Assembly (NCBI RefSeq): GCF_016755875.1
Contig: NZ_BNED01000005.1
Location: forward strand, 6,539,501-6,603,500
Direction of reading: 5' to 3'
Length of the DNA: 64,000 nt
Origin: Streptomyces spororaveus
Lineage (GTDB): Bacteria > Actinomycetota > Actinomycetes > Streptomycetales > Streptomycetaceae
Part shown: one piece after another, positions 51,216-61,093 of the stretch
Numbering within the stretch: the first letter of the stretch is position 1
Layout: every line of letters begins with the position of its first letter
The notes under the pieces: model-generated
Databases searched by the model: none
The model's input: the letters and a program-made list of their open reading frames with translations, nothing else
What the model was told of the DNA's origin: nothing
Program-made: the position numbers and the translations under genes

Positions 51216-52589
51216 TCAGCGCCCCATGCGCCCCGCGGCCACCACCACCCGGGCCAGTTCCTCGTGGCAGATATCGCTGTGCGCCCCCGACGGGGCACCG
51301 CCGCGCCGCACCACGGAGCCCGCGTCCACGCTGACGCAACCGGCTGCGGGCACCCCCTCGCGCAGGGCGGCGTCCAGGCTCAGCCGGGGCGCGCCCGGAA
51401 CCGCCTGGACCCCGTCGTGCCCGATGGCGCCCCATCGCTCGTCGAATCCGAGCAGACCGGCCGAATCCCCTGCCATCCGGGAGGCCAGCGGGTAGAAGAC
51501 CTTGAGGGCCGAGTCGTGCGGGGAGTGGCAGGCGACCACCGGCCCGTCGACCCGCCGGTGGAGGCCGCGCAGGGCGCCGCCGTTCGCCTTGTCGTGCGGC
51601 AGCCGGTCGGCGAACGCGTAGTGGGAGAAGGCCCCCTGGAGGAGGGTCACGGATTTCACGTACCGGGCCCGCTCCGGCACGGCGCGCAGCGAGAAGGAGA
51701 CGACACGGGCCCCGAAGCTGTGCCCGATCAGATGGAACCGCAGGGCGGGGCGGGCGGCCGCCAGCTGGGCCAGCACCGGGCCGAGGCCGCGTTCACCGAC
51801 CACACCCGCCCGCTTCTTCATCTTGTAGTACGCCGCCTGTCGCAGCAGTTCCTTGGCGCCGCCCCACAGGCCGCGCAGCCCGCCGCCGACTGTGATACCC
51901 GCGCCGCCCGCCGCGGCCGGTGGCACCGCCGCGCCCGCCTCACCCGGGGCGCCCGCCCTGACCAGGGCGGCGGAAAGGGCCCGGCACACCTCCAGCACGT
52001 CATCCGTGAAGATCGCGGGTACCGACGGCGCGAGCACCGCGGGCACCGCGTCCACCCCCGCCAACTCGCGTACCAGGGCGCCGAACTCGATGAGGGCGGC
52101 CGCCGAATCCGGCCGTTCCTCCAGCAGTTCGGCCACCCGGTCCAGCTCCGCCCGCCGCTCCGGCCAGAACTCCCCGAGCGCCCGCCGGGTGAGGGGGTCC
52201 AGCGCGCAGCCGGAGTCCGGTTGCGCGAGGGCGCCGGGCGGGTCGAAGTCCGGTATCGGCTCGTCGGAGAACCGCATCGAGGGCCATACGACACCCACAT
52301 AGCCCAGGCGCACCCCCGACCCCACCAGTTCCGGGAAGGGGGCGAAGAACCGGTCGTAGAGCCGCGTCGCCGTGGACCGGTCGCTGTTCCAGCCGTGCGC
52401 GAAGACCAGCAGGTCGGTCGCCTCCATCCGCGACACCGCCCCCTGCGTGACCCGGTCCACGTCGCCCTCGGAGTCGAAGGTCAGCTCCGCATAGGGCCCG
52501 ACGCCTACGCCTACGCCTACGCCGAGCCCGACGCCGAGCCCGACCGTGCGTGCGACCCCGGTCCTGAATCCGCCACCGATGTCCGCCAT
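51216..52589 (-). CDS. Alpha/beta-hydrolase-like protein with Gly-Val repeat
   Basis: 457 residues. VFAHGWNSDR (near 65) is an oxyanion-type loop and LIGHSFGARV (about 296) a nucleophile elbow; a late HSDICHEE may supply the His. Residues 16-31 are a GVGLGVGVGVGVG-type repeat encoded by a 6-bp tandem repeat at about 52497-52540. The middle region carries a long Ala/Val-rich loop. Similar actinomycete proteins are mislabelled as protein kinases; no kinase motif is present. Substrate unknown. Confidence 0.65.
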   Translation of the reverse strand: MADIGGGFRTGVARTVGLGVGLGVGVGVGVGPYAELTFDSEGDVDRVTQGAVSRMEATDLLVFAHGWNSDRSTATRLYDRFFAPFPELVGSGVRLGYVGVVWPSMRFSDEPIPDFDPPGALAQPDSGCALDPLTRRALGEFWPERRAELDRVAELLEERPDSAAALIEFGALVRELAGVDAVPAVLAPSVPAIFTDDVLEVCRALSAALVRAGAPGEAGAAVPPAAAGGAGITVGGGLRGLWGGAKELLRQAAYYKMKKRAGVVGERGLGPVLAQLAAARPALRFHLIGHSFGARVVSFSLRAVPERARYVKSVTLLQGAFSHYAFADRLPHDKANGGALRGLHRRVDGPVVACHSPHDSALKVFYPLASRMAGDSAGLLGFDERWGAIGHDGVQAVPGAPRLSLDAALREGVPAAGCVSVDAGSVVRRGGAPSGAHSDICHEELARVVVAAGRMGR

Positions 52590-52673
52590 GACGTCCCCCC
52601 TTCACGCCGCGCCTCCGGTGCAGCCAGCATCCTGCTGCCGCGCCCGCCCGGCCAGCCCCCCGACGCGGTCGGA

Positions 52674-53927
52674 TCACGGATACAGCAGGTACTCCTCGCG
52701 TACCGCCCCGAAACGCGCCAGCCCCGCCGCCCAGTCACCCACGACCTCGTCGACGCCCGCCCCCGCGTCCACCAGCGTGCGCACCCGGTCCGAGCCGGTC
52801 AGCCGGTCGATCCAGTGGTCCGTCCGCCAGCCGAAGCCGCTCCACGACCGCCGCGCCGTGACCAGCAGCCCGACTCCGGCCCGTACCGGGTCGAAGGCCT
52901 CGCGGTCGTGCACGATCAGCCGGACCCCGCCGCACACCTTCCCCACGTGCTTGGAGAAGGCCGGAGTGAAGTACGCCTCCCGGAACCACACCCCGGGCAG
53001 CCCCAGCGCGTTCGCCGCCTCCACCCACCGCCGGTCGATCCCCTCCGCACCGATCACCTCGAAGGGCGTGGTCGTCCCGCGCCCCTCGGAGAGGTTCGTC
53101 CCCTCGAACAGGCAGGTGCCGGCGTACGCGAGGGCCGTGTCCGGGGTCGGCATGTTCGGGCTCGGCGGCACCCAGGGGAGCCCGGTGTCCCCGAAGAACG
53201 ACCCCCGCCGCCACCCGGACATCGCCACCGTCCGCAGCCTGGCCGGGCGGTCCTTCAGGAATTCGCCGTTGAAGAGCCCGGCCAGTTCGGCCGCCGTCAT
53301 CCCGTGCGCCAGCGCGATCGGCTCCCGGCCGACGAAGCTCGCGTACGGCCGCTCCAGCACGGGCCCCGCGGCCCGCCGGCCGCCCACCGGATTGGGCCGG
53401 TCCAGCACCACCACCGCCTTGCCGGCGAGCGCGGCGGCGCGCATGCAGTCGTAGAGCGTCCAGATGTAGGTGTAGAAGCGCGCCCCGACGTCCTGGATGT
53501 CGAAGACGACGGTGTCGATCCCGGCCGCCGTGAACACGTCGGCGAGCTTCTGTCCGCTCTTGTCGTACGTGTCGTACACCGGAAGCCCGGTCGCCGGATC
53601 CCGGGAAGCCCCCTCGGAACCGCCCGCCTGGGCCGTCCCGCGGAAACCGTGCTCGGGCCCGAACACCGCCACGAGGTCGACCCGTTCGTCCGCGTGCAGT
53701 ACGTCGACCAGGTGCCGGGCGTCGGCGGTGATCCCGGTGGGGTTGGTGACGACGCCGACCCGCTGGCCGGCCAGCACGGCGTACCCGTCCGCGGCGAGCC
53801 GCTCGAAGCCGGTACGCACCCGGCCGCCCGCCGGTCCCGCGGACCCGGGCGCCGCGGCCGCACCCAGGGCGCCCGCCGATCCGACGGCCCCTGCCAGCCC
53901 CAGCACCCCGCGTCGCGACAGCGTCAT
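52674..53927 (-). CDS. namZ: NamZ-type exo-beta-N-acetylmuramidase (DUF1343)
   Basis: 417 residues. Twin-Arg-like signal (TLSRRGVLGLAG). The mature part shows the DUF1343 pattern: GQRVGVVTNPTGI, FGPEHGFRGTAQAG, VVFDIQDVGARFYTYIWTLY, LDRPNP, GLFNGEFL, WVPPSPNMPTPDTA and FEGTNLSEGRGTT. Proteins of this family release N-acetylmuramic acid from the non-reducing ends of peptidoglycan fragments (B. subtilis NamZ). It probably works outside the membrane in wall recycling. Divergent from the SDR gene. Confidence 0.9.
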   Translation of the reverse strand: MTLSRRGVLGLAGAVGSAGALGAAAAPGSAGPAGGRVRTGFERLAADGYAVLAGQRVGVVTNPTGITADARHLVDVLHADERVDLVAVFGPEHGFRGTAQAGGSEGASRDPATGLPVYDTYDKSGQKLADVFTAAGIDTVVFDIQDVGARFYTYIWTLYDCMRAAALAGKAVVVLDRPNPVGGRRAAGPVLERPYASFVGREPIALAHGMTAAELAGLFNGEFLKDRPARLRTVAMSGWRRGSFFGDTGLPWVPPSPNMPTPDTALAYAGTCLFEGTNLSEGRGTTTPFEVIGAEGIDRRWVEAANALGLPGVWFREAYFTPAFSKHVGKVCGGVRLIVHDREAFDPVRAGVGLLVTARRSWSGFGWRTDHWIDRLTGSDRVRTLVDAGAGVDEVVGDWAAGLARFGAVREEYLLYP

Positions 53928-53963
53928 CCGGACACGTTACGAGCCGCACCCCTTTCCTCCCGA

Positions 53964-53983
53964 CATACCGACCGGTTAGTCTG
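53964..53983. promoter_or_regulatory. TetR-type palindrome upstream of the SDR/acyl-CoA ligase operon
   Basis: CATACCGAC-CG-GTTAGTCTG, 9-2-9 layout, 39-58 bp before the SDR GTG. Its left arm is the reverse complement of the right arms at 39150 and 61031. The right arm here is degenerate. Confidence 0.55.
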
Positions 53984-54022
53984 CCCGCGATCCGGCATCC
54001 TGCCGCACGAGAGGTGGACCCC

Positions 54023-54787
54023 GTGAGCGCGTACCAGGACCAGCGAGTCGTCGTCACCGGCGCGGGCGGCGGCATCGGCGCCGCACTCGCCCACCGCTTC
54101 GCGGCCGAGGGCGCCACGGTGGTCGTCAACGACCTCGACCCGGCCAGGGCCGCCGCGGTCGCGGCCGCCATCGGCGCCCGGGCGATCCCGGTGCCGGGCG
54201 ACGCCTCGGCGATCGTGGCCGAGGCCCGCGAGGCCCTCGGCGGAACGGTCGACGTCTACTGCGCCAACGCCGGGCTCGCCTCGGGCGGCGACGCCTTCGC
54301 CGACGAGGCCGTCTGGGAAGCGGCGTGGGACACCAACGTCATGGCCCATGTCCGCGCCGCCAGAGCGCTGCTGCCGGACTGGCTGGAGCGCGAGAGCGGC
54401 CGGTTCGTGTCCACCGTCTCGGCCGCAGGGCTCCTGACCATGATCGGAGCGGCCCCGTACAGTGTCACCAAGCACGGTGCGTACGCCTTCGCCGAATGGC
54501 TCTCGCTGACCTACCGCCACCGCGGGGTCCAGGTCCACGCCATCTGCCCGCAAGGGGTGCGCACCGACATGCTGACCGCCGCGGGCTCGGCGGGCGAACT
54601 CGTGCTCGCGCCGACCGCGATCGAGCCGGAAGCGGTCGCGGACGCACTGTTCGACGGCATGGAGAAGGGCCGGTTCTTGATCCTCCCGCACCCCGAGGTC
54701 GCCGATTTCTACGCCGCCCGCGCCACCGAACCGGACCGCTGGCTGAGCGGCATGAACCACCTCCAGCAGAAATGGGAGACCCGGTGA
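54023..54787 (+). CDS. SDR-family oxidoreductase
   Basis: 254 residues from GTG 54023 (AGAGG 8 nt upstream). Cofactor loop TGAGGGIGAAL, CANAG, catalytic Ser in VSAAG and YSVTK are all present. The Asp at the end of beta-2 (NDLDP) predicts NAD preference. It probably oxidises a hydroxyacyl or hydroxy-lipid substrate. Its stop overlaps the acyl-CoA ligase start by 4 bp. Confidence 0.92.
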   Translation: MSAYQDQRVVVTGAGGGIGAALAHRFAAEGATVVVNDLDPARAAAVAAAIGARAIPVPGDASAIVAEAREALGGTVDVYCANAGLASGGDAFADEAVWEAAWDTNVMAHVRAARALLPDWLERESGRFVSTVSAAGLLTMIGAAPYSVTKHGAYAFAEWLSLTYRHRGVQVHAICPQGVRTDMLTAAGSAGELVLAPTAIEPEAVADALFDGMEKGRFLILPHPEVADFYAARATEPDRWLSGMNHLQQKWETR

Positions 54788-56490
54788 CCTCCTCCCGGTA
54801 CGCCGCCAAGCCGTGGCTCGGGCAGCTCGCCGCGGCCCAGCGGGCGCCCGTCGCACCGCCGCCCACCGTGCTGCACGCTTTCCGGGACGCCGTCGCCCGG
54901 GCCCCCGGGCGGACCGCCCTGTCGTACTTCGACGGCCGGATCGGCTACGCGGCGGCCGACGCGCTCTCCGACTCCGTCGCCGGCCACCTCGCGGCGTGCG
55001 GCGTCGGCCGCGGCGACCGGGTCGCCGTCATGCTGCAGAACACCCCGCACTTCGTGCTCGCCGTCCTCGCGGCCTGGAAGGCCGGGGCCGTCGTCGTCCC
55101 GCTCAACCCCATGTACAAGTCCGGCGAGGCCGGGCACATCCTGCGCGACTCCGGCGCCGCCGCGCTGGTCTGCGACGGCGGCGCGTGGACGGCGTACCTG
55201 CGCGAGGCCGCGCGGGACAGCGCCGTACGGACCGTGCTGACCGCGTCGGACCTGGACTTCCAGACGCGCAACGACCCCCGGGTCTTCGGCCCCGCGCCGC
55301 TGGGCACGGTGCCCGGCCCCAGGCGTCCGGCCGGACCGGGCGGAGCCGATCCCGCCGCCGGAGTCGCCGTCGCCGATCTCGCCACCGTGGCCCGCGGCGG
55401 GCGCCCCGCTCCCGGCGACCCGGGCCTCACCGCCACCGACACCGCTCTCATCAGCTACACCTCCGGCACCAGCGGCACCCCCAAGGGTGCGATGAACCCG
55501 CACGGCGCGCTCACCTACAACGCCGTCCGGCAGGTCACCTCCCACCCCCTCCCCGAGGGCGCCGCCTACTTCGCCCTCGCGCCCCTCTTCCACATCACCG
55601 GCATGGTCTGCGAGCTCGCCGCCTGCTTCACCAACGCCGGCACCCTGGTCCTCGCCCACCGCTTCGACGCCGGCGCCGTCCTCGACGCCTTCCTCGAACA
55701 CCGCCCCGCCTACACCGTGGGACCGGCCACCGCCTTCATGGCCCTGGCCGCCCACCCCGGCGCCACCCCGGACCACTTCGCCTCGTTCCAGGTGATCTCG
55801 TCCGGCGGCGCCCCGCTCCCGCCCGCGCTCGTCGAGCGCCTGCGCACCGCCTTCGGCTTCTACCTCCGCAACGGCTACGGCCTCACCGAGTGCACCGCCC
55901 CCTGCGCCAGCGTGCCCGTGCACCTCGAAGCCCCCGTCGACCCCGTCTCCGGCACCCTCTCCGTGGGCCTGCCCGGCGCCGACACCGTGGTCCGCATCCT
56001 CGACGAGGAGGGCGCCGAGGTCCCCTTCGGCGAGACCGGCGAGATAGCCGTCCGCGGCCCCCAGGTGGTGCCCGGCTACTGGGGCCTGCCCGCGGAGTCC
56101 GCCGAGGCCTTCCCGGACGGCGAACTGCGGACCGGCGACGTCGGATTCATGGACCCGGACGGCTGGCTCTACGTCGTCGACCGCAAGAAGGACATGATCA
56201 ACGCCTCCGGCTTCAAGGTCTGGCCGCGGGAGGTCGAGGACGTGCTCTACACCCACCCCGCCGTCCGCGAGGCCGCCGTGGTCGGCGTCCCCGACGCCTA
56301 CCGCGGGGAGAGCGTGAAGGCGTACGTGAGCCTGCGTCCGGGCACCTCGGTGGAGCCGGCGGAGCTCGCCGCCCACTGCGCCGAGCGCATCGCCGCGTAC
56401 AAATACCCGCGCCAGGTCGAGATCCTGCCTGTCCTTCCGAAGACGACCAGTGGCAAGATCCTGCGACGGGAACTGCGCGATCGCGGCTGA
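54784..56490 (+). CDS. AMP-forming acyl-CoA synthetase
   Basis: 568 residues from GTG 54784. Motifs in order: P-loop YTSGTSGTPKGAM, NGYGLTECTAP, the hinge DRKKDMINASGFKVWPREVE and the C-terminal TTSGKILRREL with the adenylation Lys. It activates a carboxylic acid (probably fatty) to acyl-CoA for the dehydrogenases nearby. Translationally coupled to the SDR gene; the TetR gene 68 bp downstream follows in the same direction. Confidence 0.93.
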   Translation: MTSSRYAAKPWLGQLAAAQRAPVAPPPTVLHAFRDAVARAPGRTALSYFDGRIGYAAADALSDSVAGHLAACGVGRGDRVAVMLQNTPHFVLAVLAAWKAGAVVVPLNPMYKSGEAGHILRDSGAAALVCDGGAWTAYLREAARDSAVRTVLTASDLDFQTRNDPRVFGPAPLGTVPGPRRPAGPGGADPAAGVAVADLATVARGGRPAPGDPGLTATDTALISYTSGTSGTPKGAMNPHGALTYNAVRQVTSHPLPEGAAYFALAPLFHITGMVCELAACFTNAGTLVLAHRFDAGAVLDAFLEHRPAYTVGPATAFMALAAHPGATPDHFASFQVISSGGAPLPPALVERLRTAFGFYLRNGYGLTECTAPCASVPVHLEAPVDPVSGTLSVGLPGADTVVRILDEEGAEVPFGETGEIAVRGPQVVPGYWGLPAESAEAFPDGELRTGDVGFMDPDGWLYVVDRKKDMINASGFKVWPREVEDVLYTHPAVREAAVVGVPDAYRGESVKAYVSLRPGTSVEPAELAAHCAERIAAYKYPRQVEILPVLPKTTSGKILRRELRDRG

Positions 56491-56558
56491 AAACAGTCGG
56501 ACGGTCGTACAGCTGGTCGCGGTGACCAGGCAGGAACGAGGAAGGGAAGGTCAGCGCC

Positions 56559-57164
56559 ATGGCGGCACGGACCACGGAACCCGCAGGCACGCACGAGGCC
56601 CCGGTACCGCAGCGGCTGCTGGCCGTCGCCACCCGGCTGTTCGCCGAGCGCGGCTACGACCGCACCTCGGTCCAGGAGATCGTCGAGGCGGCCGGCGTCA
56701 CGAAGGGCGCGCTCTACCACTACTTCGGGTCCAAGGACGATCTGCTGCACGAGGTGTACGCGCGGATGCTCCGGCTCCAGCAGCAGCGCCTGGACGCGGT
56801 GGCCGATTCCGACGCCCCCGTCGAGGAGCGGCTGCGGGCCGCGGCCGCCGACGTGGTCGTCACGACCATCGAGAACCTCGACGACGCGATGATCTTCTTC
56901 CGGTCGATGCACCAGCTCAGCCCGGAGAAGTCCAAGCAGGTACGGGCGGAGCGCCGGCGCTACCACGAGCGCTTCCGGGCGCTGGTCGAAGAGGGCCAGC
57001 GCACGGGGGTGTTCTCCGCCGCCACCCCCGCCGACCTGGTGGTGGACTACCACTTCGGGTCCGTCCACCACCTGTCCACCTGGTACCGGGCGGACGGCCC
57101 GCTCACGCCGCAGCAGGTCGCCGACCACCTCGCCGACCTGCTGCTGCGCGCGCTGCGCCCGTAG
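56559..57164 (+). CDS. TetR-family regulator of the acyl-CoA ligase cluster
   Basis: 201 residues. Helix-turn-helix: TSVQEIVEAAGVTKGALYHYFGSKDDLLHEVYARM (about 37-71); the ligand domain resembles KstR2/FadR-type acyl-CoA-responsive regulators (AADVVVTTIENLDDAMIFFRSMHQLSPEKSKQVRAER region). It is the last gene of the SDR/ligase unit and the best candidate for binding the CATRCCGAC-type sites at 53964 and 61020. Confidence 0.85.
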   Translation: MAARTTEPAGTHEAPVPQRLLAVATRLFAERGYDRTSVQEIVEAAGVTKGALYHYFGSKDDLLHEVYARMLRLQQQRLDAVADSDAPVEERLRAAAADVVVTTIENLDDAMIFFRSMHQLSPEKSKQVRAERRRYHERFRALVEEGQRTGVFSAATPADLVVDYHFGSVHHLSTWYRADGPLTPQQVADHLADLLLRALRP

Positions 57165-57185
57165 CACAGCGCGAACGGGGCCCCC

Positions 57186-57218
57186 GCCGCGTACGGATCC
57201 CCCTGGTCCGTACGCGGC
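57186..57218. terminator. Strong bidirectional hairpin between tetR and subtilase
   Basis: GCCGCGTACGGA (57186-57197), 9-nt loop, TCCGTACGCGGC (57207-57218): a perfect 12-bp stem, flanked by a further GGGGCCC/GGGCCCC pairing. It lies midway in the 86-bp convergent gap. Confidence 0.85.
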
Positions 57219-57250
57219 GAGGGCCCCTCGGGGCACCTACGGAGCCACCG

Positions 57251-58450
<1,200 letters not shown>

Positions 58451-58452
58451 CT

Positions 58453-58506
58453 GGAGGGTTCTCCTCGTGTTGACGTGTGGGGCGTCAGACCTTCTGGAGA
58501 ACCCTC
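58453..58506 (-). promoter_or_regulatory. Leader hairpin masking the subtilase ribosome-binding site
   Basis: On the minus strand, GAGGGTTCTCC (58506-58496) pairs perfectly with GGAGAACCCTC (58464-58454), which contains the Shine-Dalgarno sequence; 31 nt separate them and the ATG begins 3 nt after. Eleven consecutive pairs would block ribosome access unless melted or bound. Confidence 0.65.
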
Positions 58507-58639
58507 TTCCGATTGACAGGCGCAAATCAAGGACGCCTTGGGGTTGAGGGGTTGTTCAACAAGGTTTCTTAAACGGTCCCCCGCACCGCCTTCACCTCGC
58601 ACACAGGTTCATATGAACTCCCGCACGATTCCCACACGT

Positions 58640-59872
58640 TCACGAACGGCCGACCGCGTATCCCTTCAACTCCCGCCGCGCCAGGGAGCGCTGGTGCACC
58701 TCGTCCGGTCCGTCGGCCAGCCGAAGGGTCCGCGCGGCCGCCCACAGTTCGGCCAGCGGGAAGTCCTGGCTGACCCCGCCCGCGCCGTGCAGCTGCACCG
58801 CGTCGTCCAGGATCCGCACCACCGCCCGCGGGGTCGCGATCTTGATGGCCTGGATCTCGGTGTGCGCGCCGCGGTTGCCGACCGTGTCCATCAGCCAGGC
58901 CGTCTTCAGCACCAGCAGCCGCAGCTGCTCCACCGTCACCCGGGCGTCGGCGATCCAGTTCTGTACGACGCCCTGCGCGGCCAGCGGCTTGCCGAAGGCG
59001 GTACGTTCCACCGCGCGCCGGCACATCAGCTCGATGGCCCGCTCCGCCATCCCGATCAGCCGCATGCAGTGGTGGATACGGCCCGGGCCGAGCCGGGCCT
59101 GGGCGATGGCGAAGCCGGTGCCCTCCTCGCCGATCAGGTTCGCCGCCGGGACCCGGGCCCCGTCGAAGACCACCTCGGCGTGGCCGCCGTGGTCGTGGTC
59201 CTCGTACCCGTACACCGTCATGGCCCGGCGCACCTCGACCCCCGGGGTGTCGCGCGGCACCAGGATCATCGACTGCTGGCGGCGCGGATCGGCGCCCTCC
59301 GGGTCGGTCTTGCCCATCACGATGAAGATCCTGCAGTCCGGGTTCATCGCCCCGGAGATGAACCACTTGCGGCCCGTGACCACGTACTCGCCGCCGTCCG
59401 CCGAGCGCTCGATCCGCGTCTCCACGTTCGTCGCGTCCGAGGAGGCCACCTCGGGCTCGGTCATCGCGAAGGCGGACCGGATCTCCCCGGCCAGCAGGGG
59501 CTCCAGCCACTGCTTCCGCTGCTCCTCGTTCCCGAACTGGGCGAGCAGCTCCATGTTCCCGGTGTCCGGAGCCGCGCAGTTGGTGGCCGTCGGTGCCAGG
59601 TGCGGGCTGCGGCCGGTGATCTCCGCGAGCGGTGCGTACTGGAGGTTCGTCAGGCCGGCGCCGTGCTCCGCGTCCGGCAGGAAGAGGTTCCACAGGCCCT
59701 GGCGGCGCGCCTCGGCCTTCAGTTCACCGAAGACGGCCGGGGTGTCCCAGGGCGAGGCCAGCCGTGCGCGCTGCTCGGCGGCGACGGGCTCCGCCGGGTA
59801 GACGTACTCCTCCATGAACGCGAGCAGCCGCTCGCGGAGTTCCTCGGTCCGGGCGTCGAATGCGAAATCCAT
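58640..59872 (-). CDS. Acyl-CoA dehydrogenase, ACAD10/11-like
   Basis: 410 residues. Blocks: FAMTEPEVASSDATN, GRKWFISGAMNPDCRIFIVMG, GPGRIHHCMRLIGMAERAIE, VERTAFGKPLAAQG and the C-terminal LADGPDEVHQRSLARREL. The ending (GPDEVH in place of GTSEI) is typical of the ACAD10/11 branch. It directly follows (11 bp) a gene for an aminoglycoside-phosphotransferase-like kinase; in animals these two domains are fused. Together they probably process hydroxylated acyl-CoAs. Confidence 0.9.
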   Translation of the reverse strand: MDFAFDARTEELRERLLAFMEEYVYPAEPVAAEQRARLASPWDTPAVFGELKAEARRQGLWNLFLPDAEHGAGLTNLQYAPLAEITGRSPHLAPTATNCAAPDTGNMELLAQFGNEEQRKQWLEPLLAGEIRSAFAMTEPEVASSDATNVETRIERSADGGEYVVTGRKWFISGAMNPDCRIFIVMGKTDPEGADPRRQQSMILVPRDTPGVEVRRAMTVYGYEDHDHGGHAEVVFDGARVPAANLIGEEGTGFAIAQARLGPGRIHHCMRLIGMAERAIELMCRRAVERTAFGKPLAAQGVVQNWIADARVTVEQLRLLVLKTAWLMDTVGNRGAHTEIQAIKIATPRAVVRILDDAVQLHGAGGVSQDFPLAELWAAARTLRLADGPDEVHQRSLARRELKGYAVGRS

Positions 59873-59883
59873 GGGCGGGTTCC

Positions 59884-60951
59884 TCAGCCTTCCTGGCGGG
59901 TCTGGCGCGTCTGGCGGTCCTGGAGCGTGGTCAGTCCGTGCTCGATGAAGACCGGGACCAGCTCACCGATCCGGTCGAAGCCCGCACCGACGGTCTGCCC
60001 CAGCGTGTAGCGGTAGTGGATGCCTTCGAGGATCACGGCGAGCTTGAACCAGGCGAAGGCCGTGTACCAGGCGATGGACCCGGTGTCCCGGCCCGAGCGG
60101 GCCGCGTACCGTTCGACGAGCTCGTCCGGCGTCGGATGGCCCGGTGCTCCGCTCGTCGTACTGACCGGCGACCCGGTCAGGCCCAGGTCGGAGCTGTACA
60201 TCACCAGCAGTCCGAGGTCGGTCAGCGGATCCCCGAGCGTGGACATCTCCCAGTCCAGCACCGCCCGAATGGTGTCGGTGCCGGACGGGGATCCGCCGAT
60301 CAGGACGTTGTCGAGCCGGAAGTCGCCGTGCACCACCGTCGGGGTGGGGGAGTCGGGCAGCCCGCGGCCGAGCGCGCCGTGCAGCTCGTCGATCCCGGCG
60401 AGCTCCCGGCCCCGGGAGGCCGCGAGCTGCTTGCCCCAGCGGCGCAGCTGCCGGTCCAGGAAACCCTCGGGCCGGCCGAAGTCGCCCAGACCCACCGCGT
60501 CGGGGTCCACCGCGTGCAGGTCGACCAGGGTGTCCACCAGGCCCAGCACCGCCCGCCGGGTCCGCTCCGGGCCGATCTCCGCGAGCTGCTCGGCCGTCCG
60601 GTACGGCACCCCGTCCACGTACTCCATGACGTAGAACGGCGCCCCGAGCACGGCCTCGTCCTCGCACAGGAGCACCGGCTCGGGCACCGGCACGGCCGTG
60701 CCGTGCAGCGCCGCGATGACCCGGTGCTCGCGCCGCATGTCGTGCGCGGTGGCCAGTACGTGGCCCAGCGGCGGGCGGCGGACCACCCAGCGGGCGGTCC
60801 CGTCGGTGATCTCGTACGTGAGATTCGACCGGCCGCCCTCGATGAGCCGGCCGCGCAGCGTCCCGGCCACGAGTCCCGGCCGTGCCCGGTCGAGATGACC
60901 GCGCAGCCGCTCCAGGTCCAGGCCGCGCGGGTCGGCCGGGTCTGAGGTCAT
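59884..60951 (-). CDS. APH-fold phosphotransferase paired with acyl-CoA dehydrogenase
   Basis: 355 residues from ATG 60951, GGAGG 8 nt upstream. The protein-kinase-like fold shows the catalytic VVHGDFRLDNVLIG and metal-binding AVLDWEMSTLGDP, and an N-terminal GGRSNLTYEITDG nucleotide loop. This matches the N-terminal kinase domain of ACAD10/11, reported to phosphorylate 4-hydroxyacyl-CoAs so that the partner dehydrogenase domain can remove phosphate. A TetR-type palindrome lies 69 bp upstream. Confidence 0.88.
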   Translation of the reverse strand: MTSDPADPRGLDLERLRGHLDRARPGLVAGTLRGRLIEGGRSNLTYEITDGTARWVVRRPPLGHVLATAHDMRREHRVIAALHGTAVPVPEPVLLCEDEAVLGAPFYVMEYVDGVPYRTAEQLAEIGPERTRRAVLGLVDTLVDLHAVDPDAVGLGDFGRPEGFLDRQLRRWGKQLAASRGRELAGIDELHGALGRGLPDSPTPTVVHGDFRLDNVLIGGSPSGTDTIRAVLDWEMSTLGDPLTDLGLLVMYSSDLGLTGSPVSTTSGAPGHPTPDELVERYAARSGRDTGSIAWYTAFAWFKLAVILEGIHYRYTLGQTVGAGFDRIGELVPVFIEHGLTTLQDRQTRQTRQEG

Positions 60952-61019
60952 GGTGCGCACCTCCGTGCGAGTCGACGAGGGGAAGAGCGATGGTGCGTCG
61001 GAGCACCGTCGCGAGCCAT

Positions 61020-61039
61020 CATGCCGACCAGTCGGTATG
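61020..61039. promoter_or_regulatory. TetR-type palindrome upstream of the phosphotransferase/ACAD operon
   Basis: CATGCCGAC-CA-GTCGGTATG: arms match at 8 of 9 positions. Best member of the 9-2-9 set (others at 39139 and 53964). Confidence 0.7.
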
Positions 61040-61093
61040 TCGTCCAGAGTGCGGACGGAACCAATCCCCTCCGCCCGGCCGGATCCGGCCGTG

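Noticed and set aside
49821..54026. 1401-codon plus-strand open frame across five minus-strand genes
   Set aside because: Pro/Arg/Ala-rich shadow; all five genes beneath it have recognisable families.
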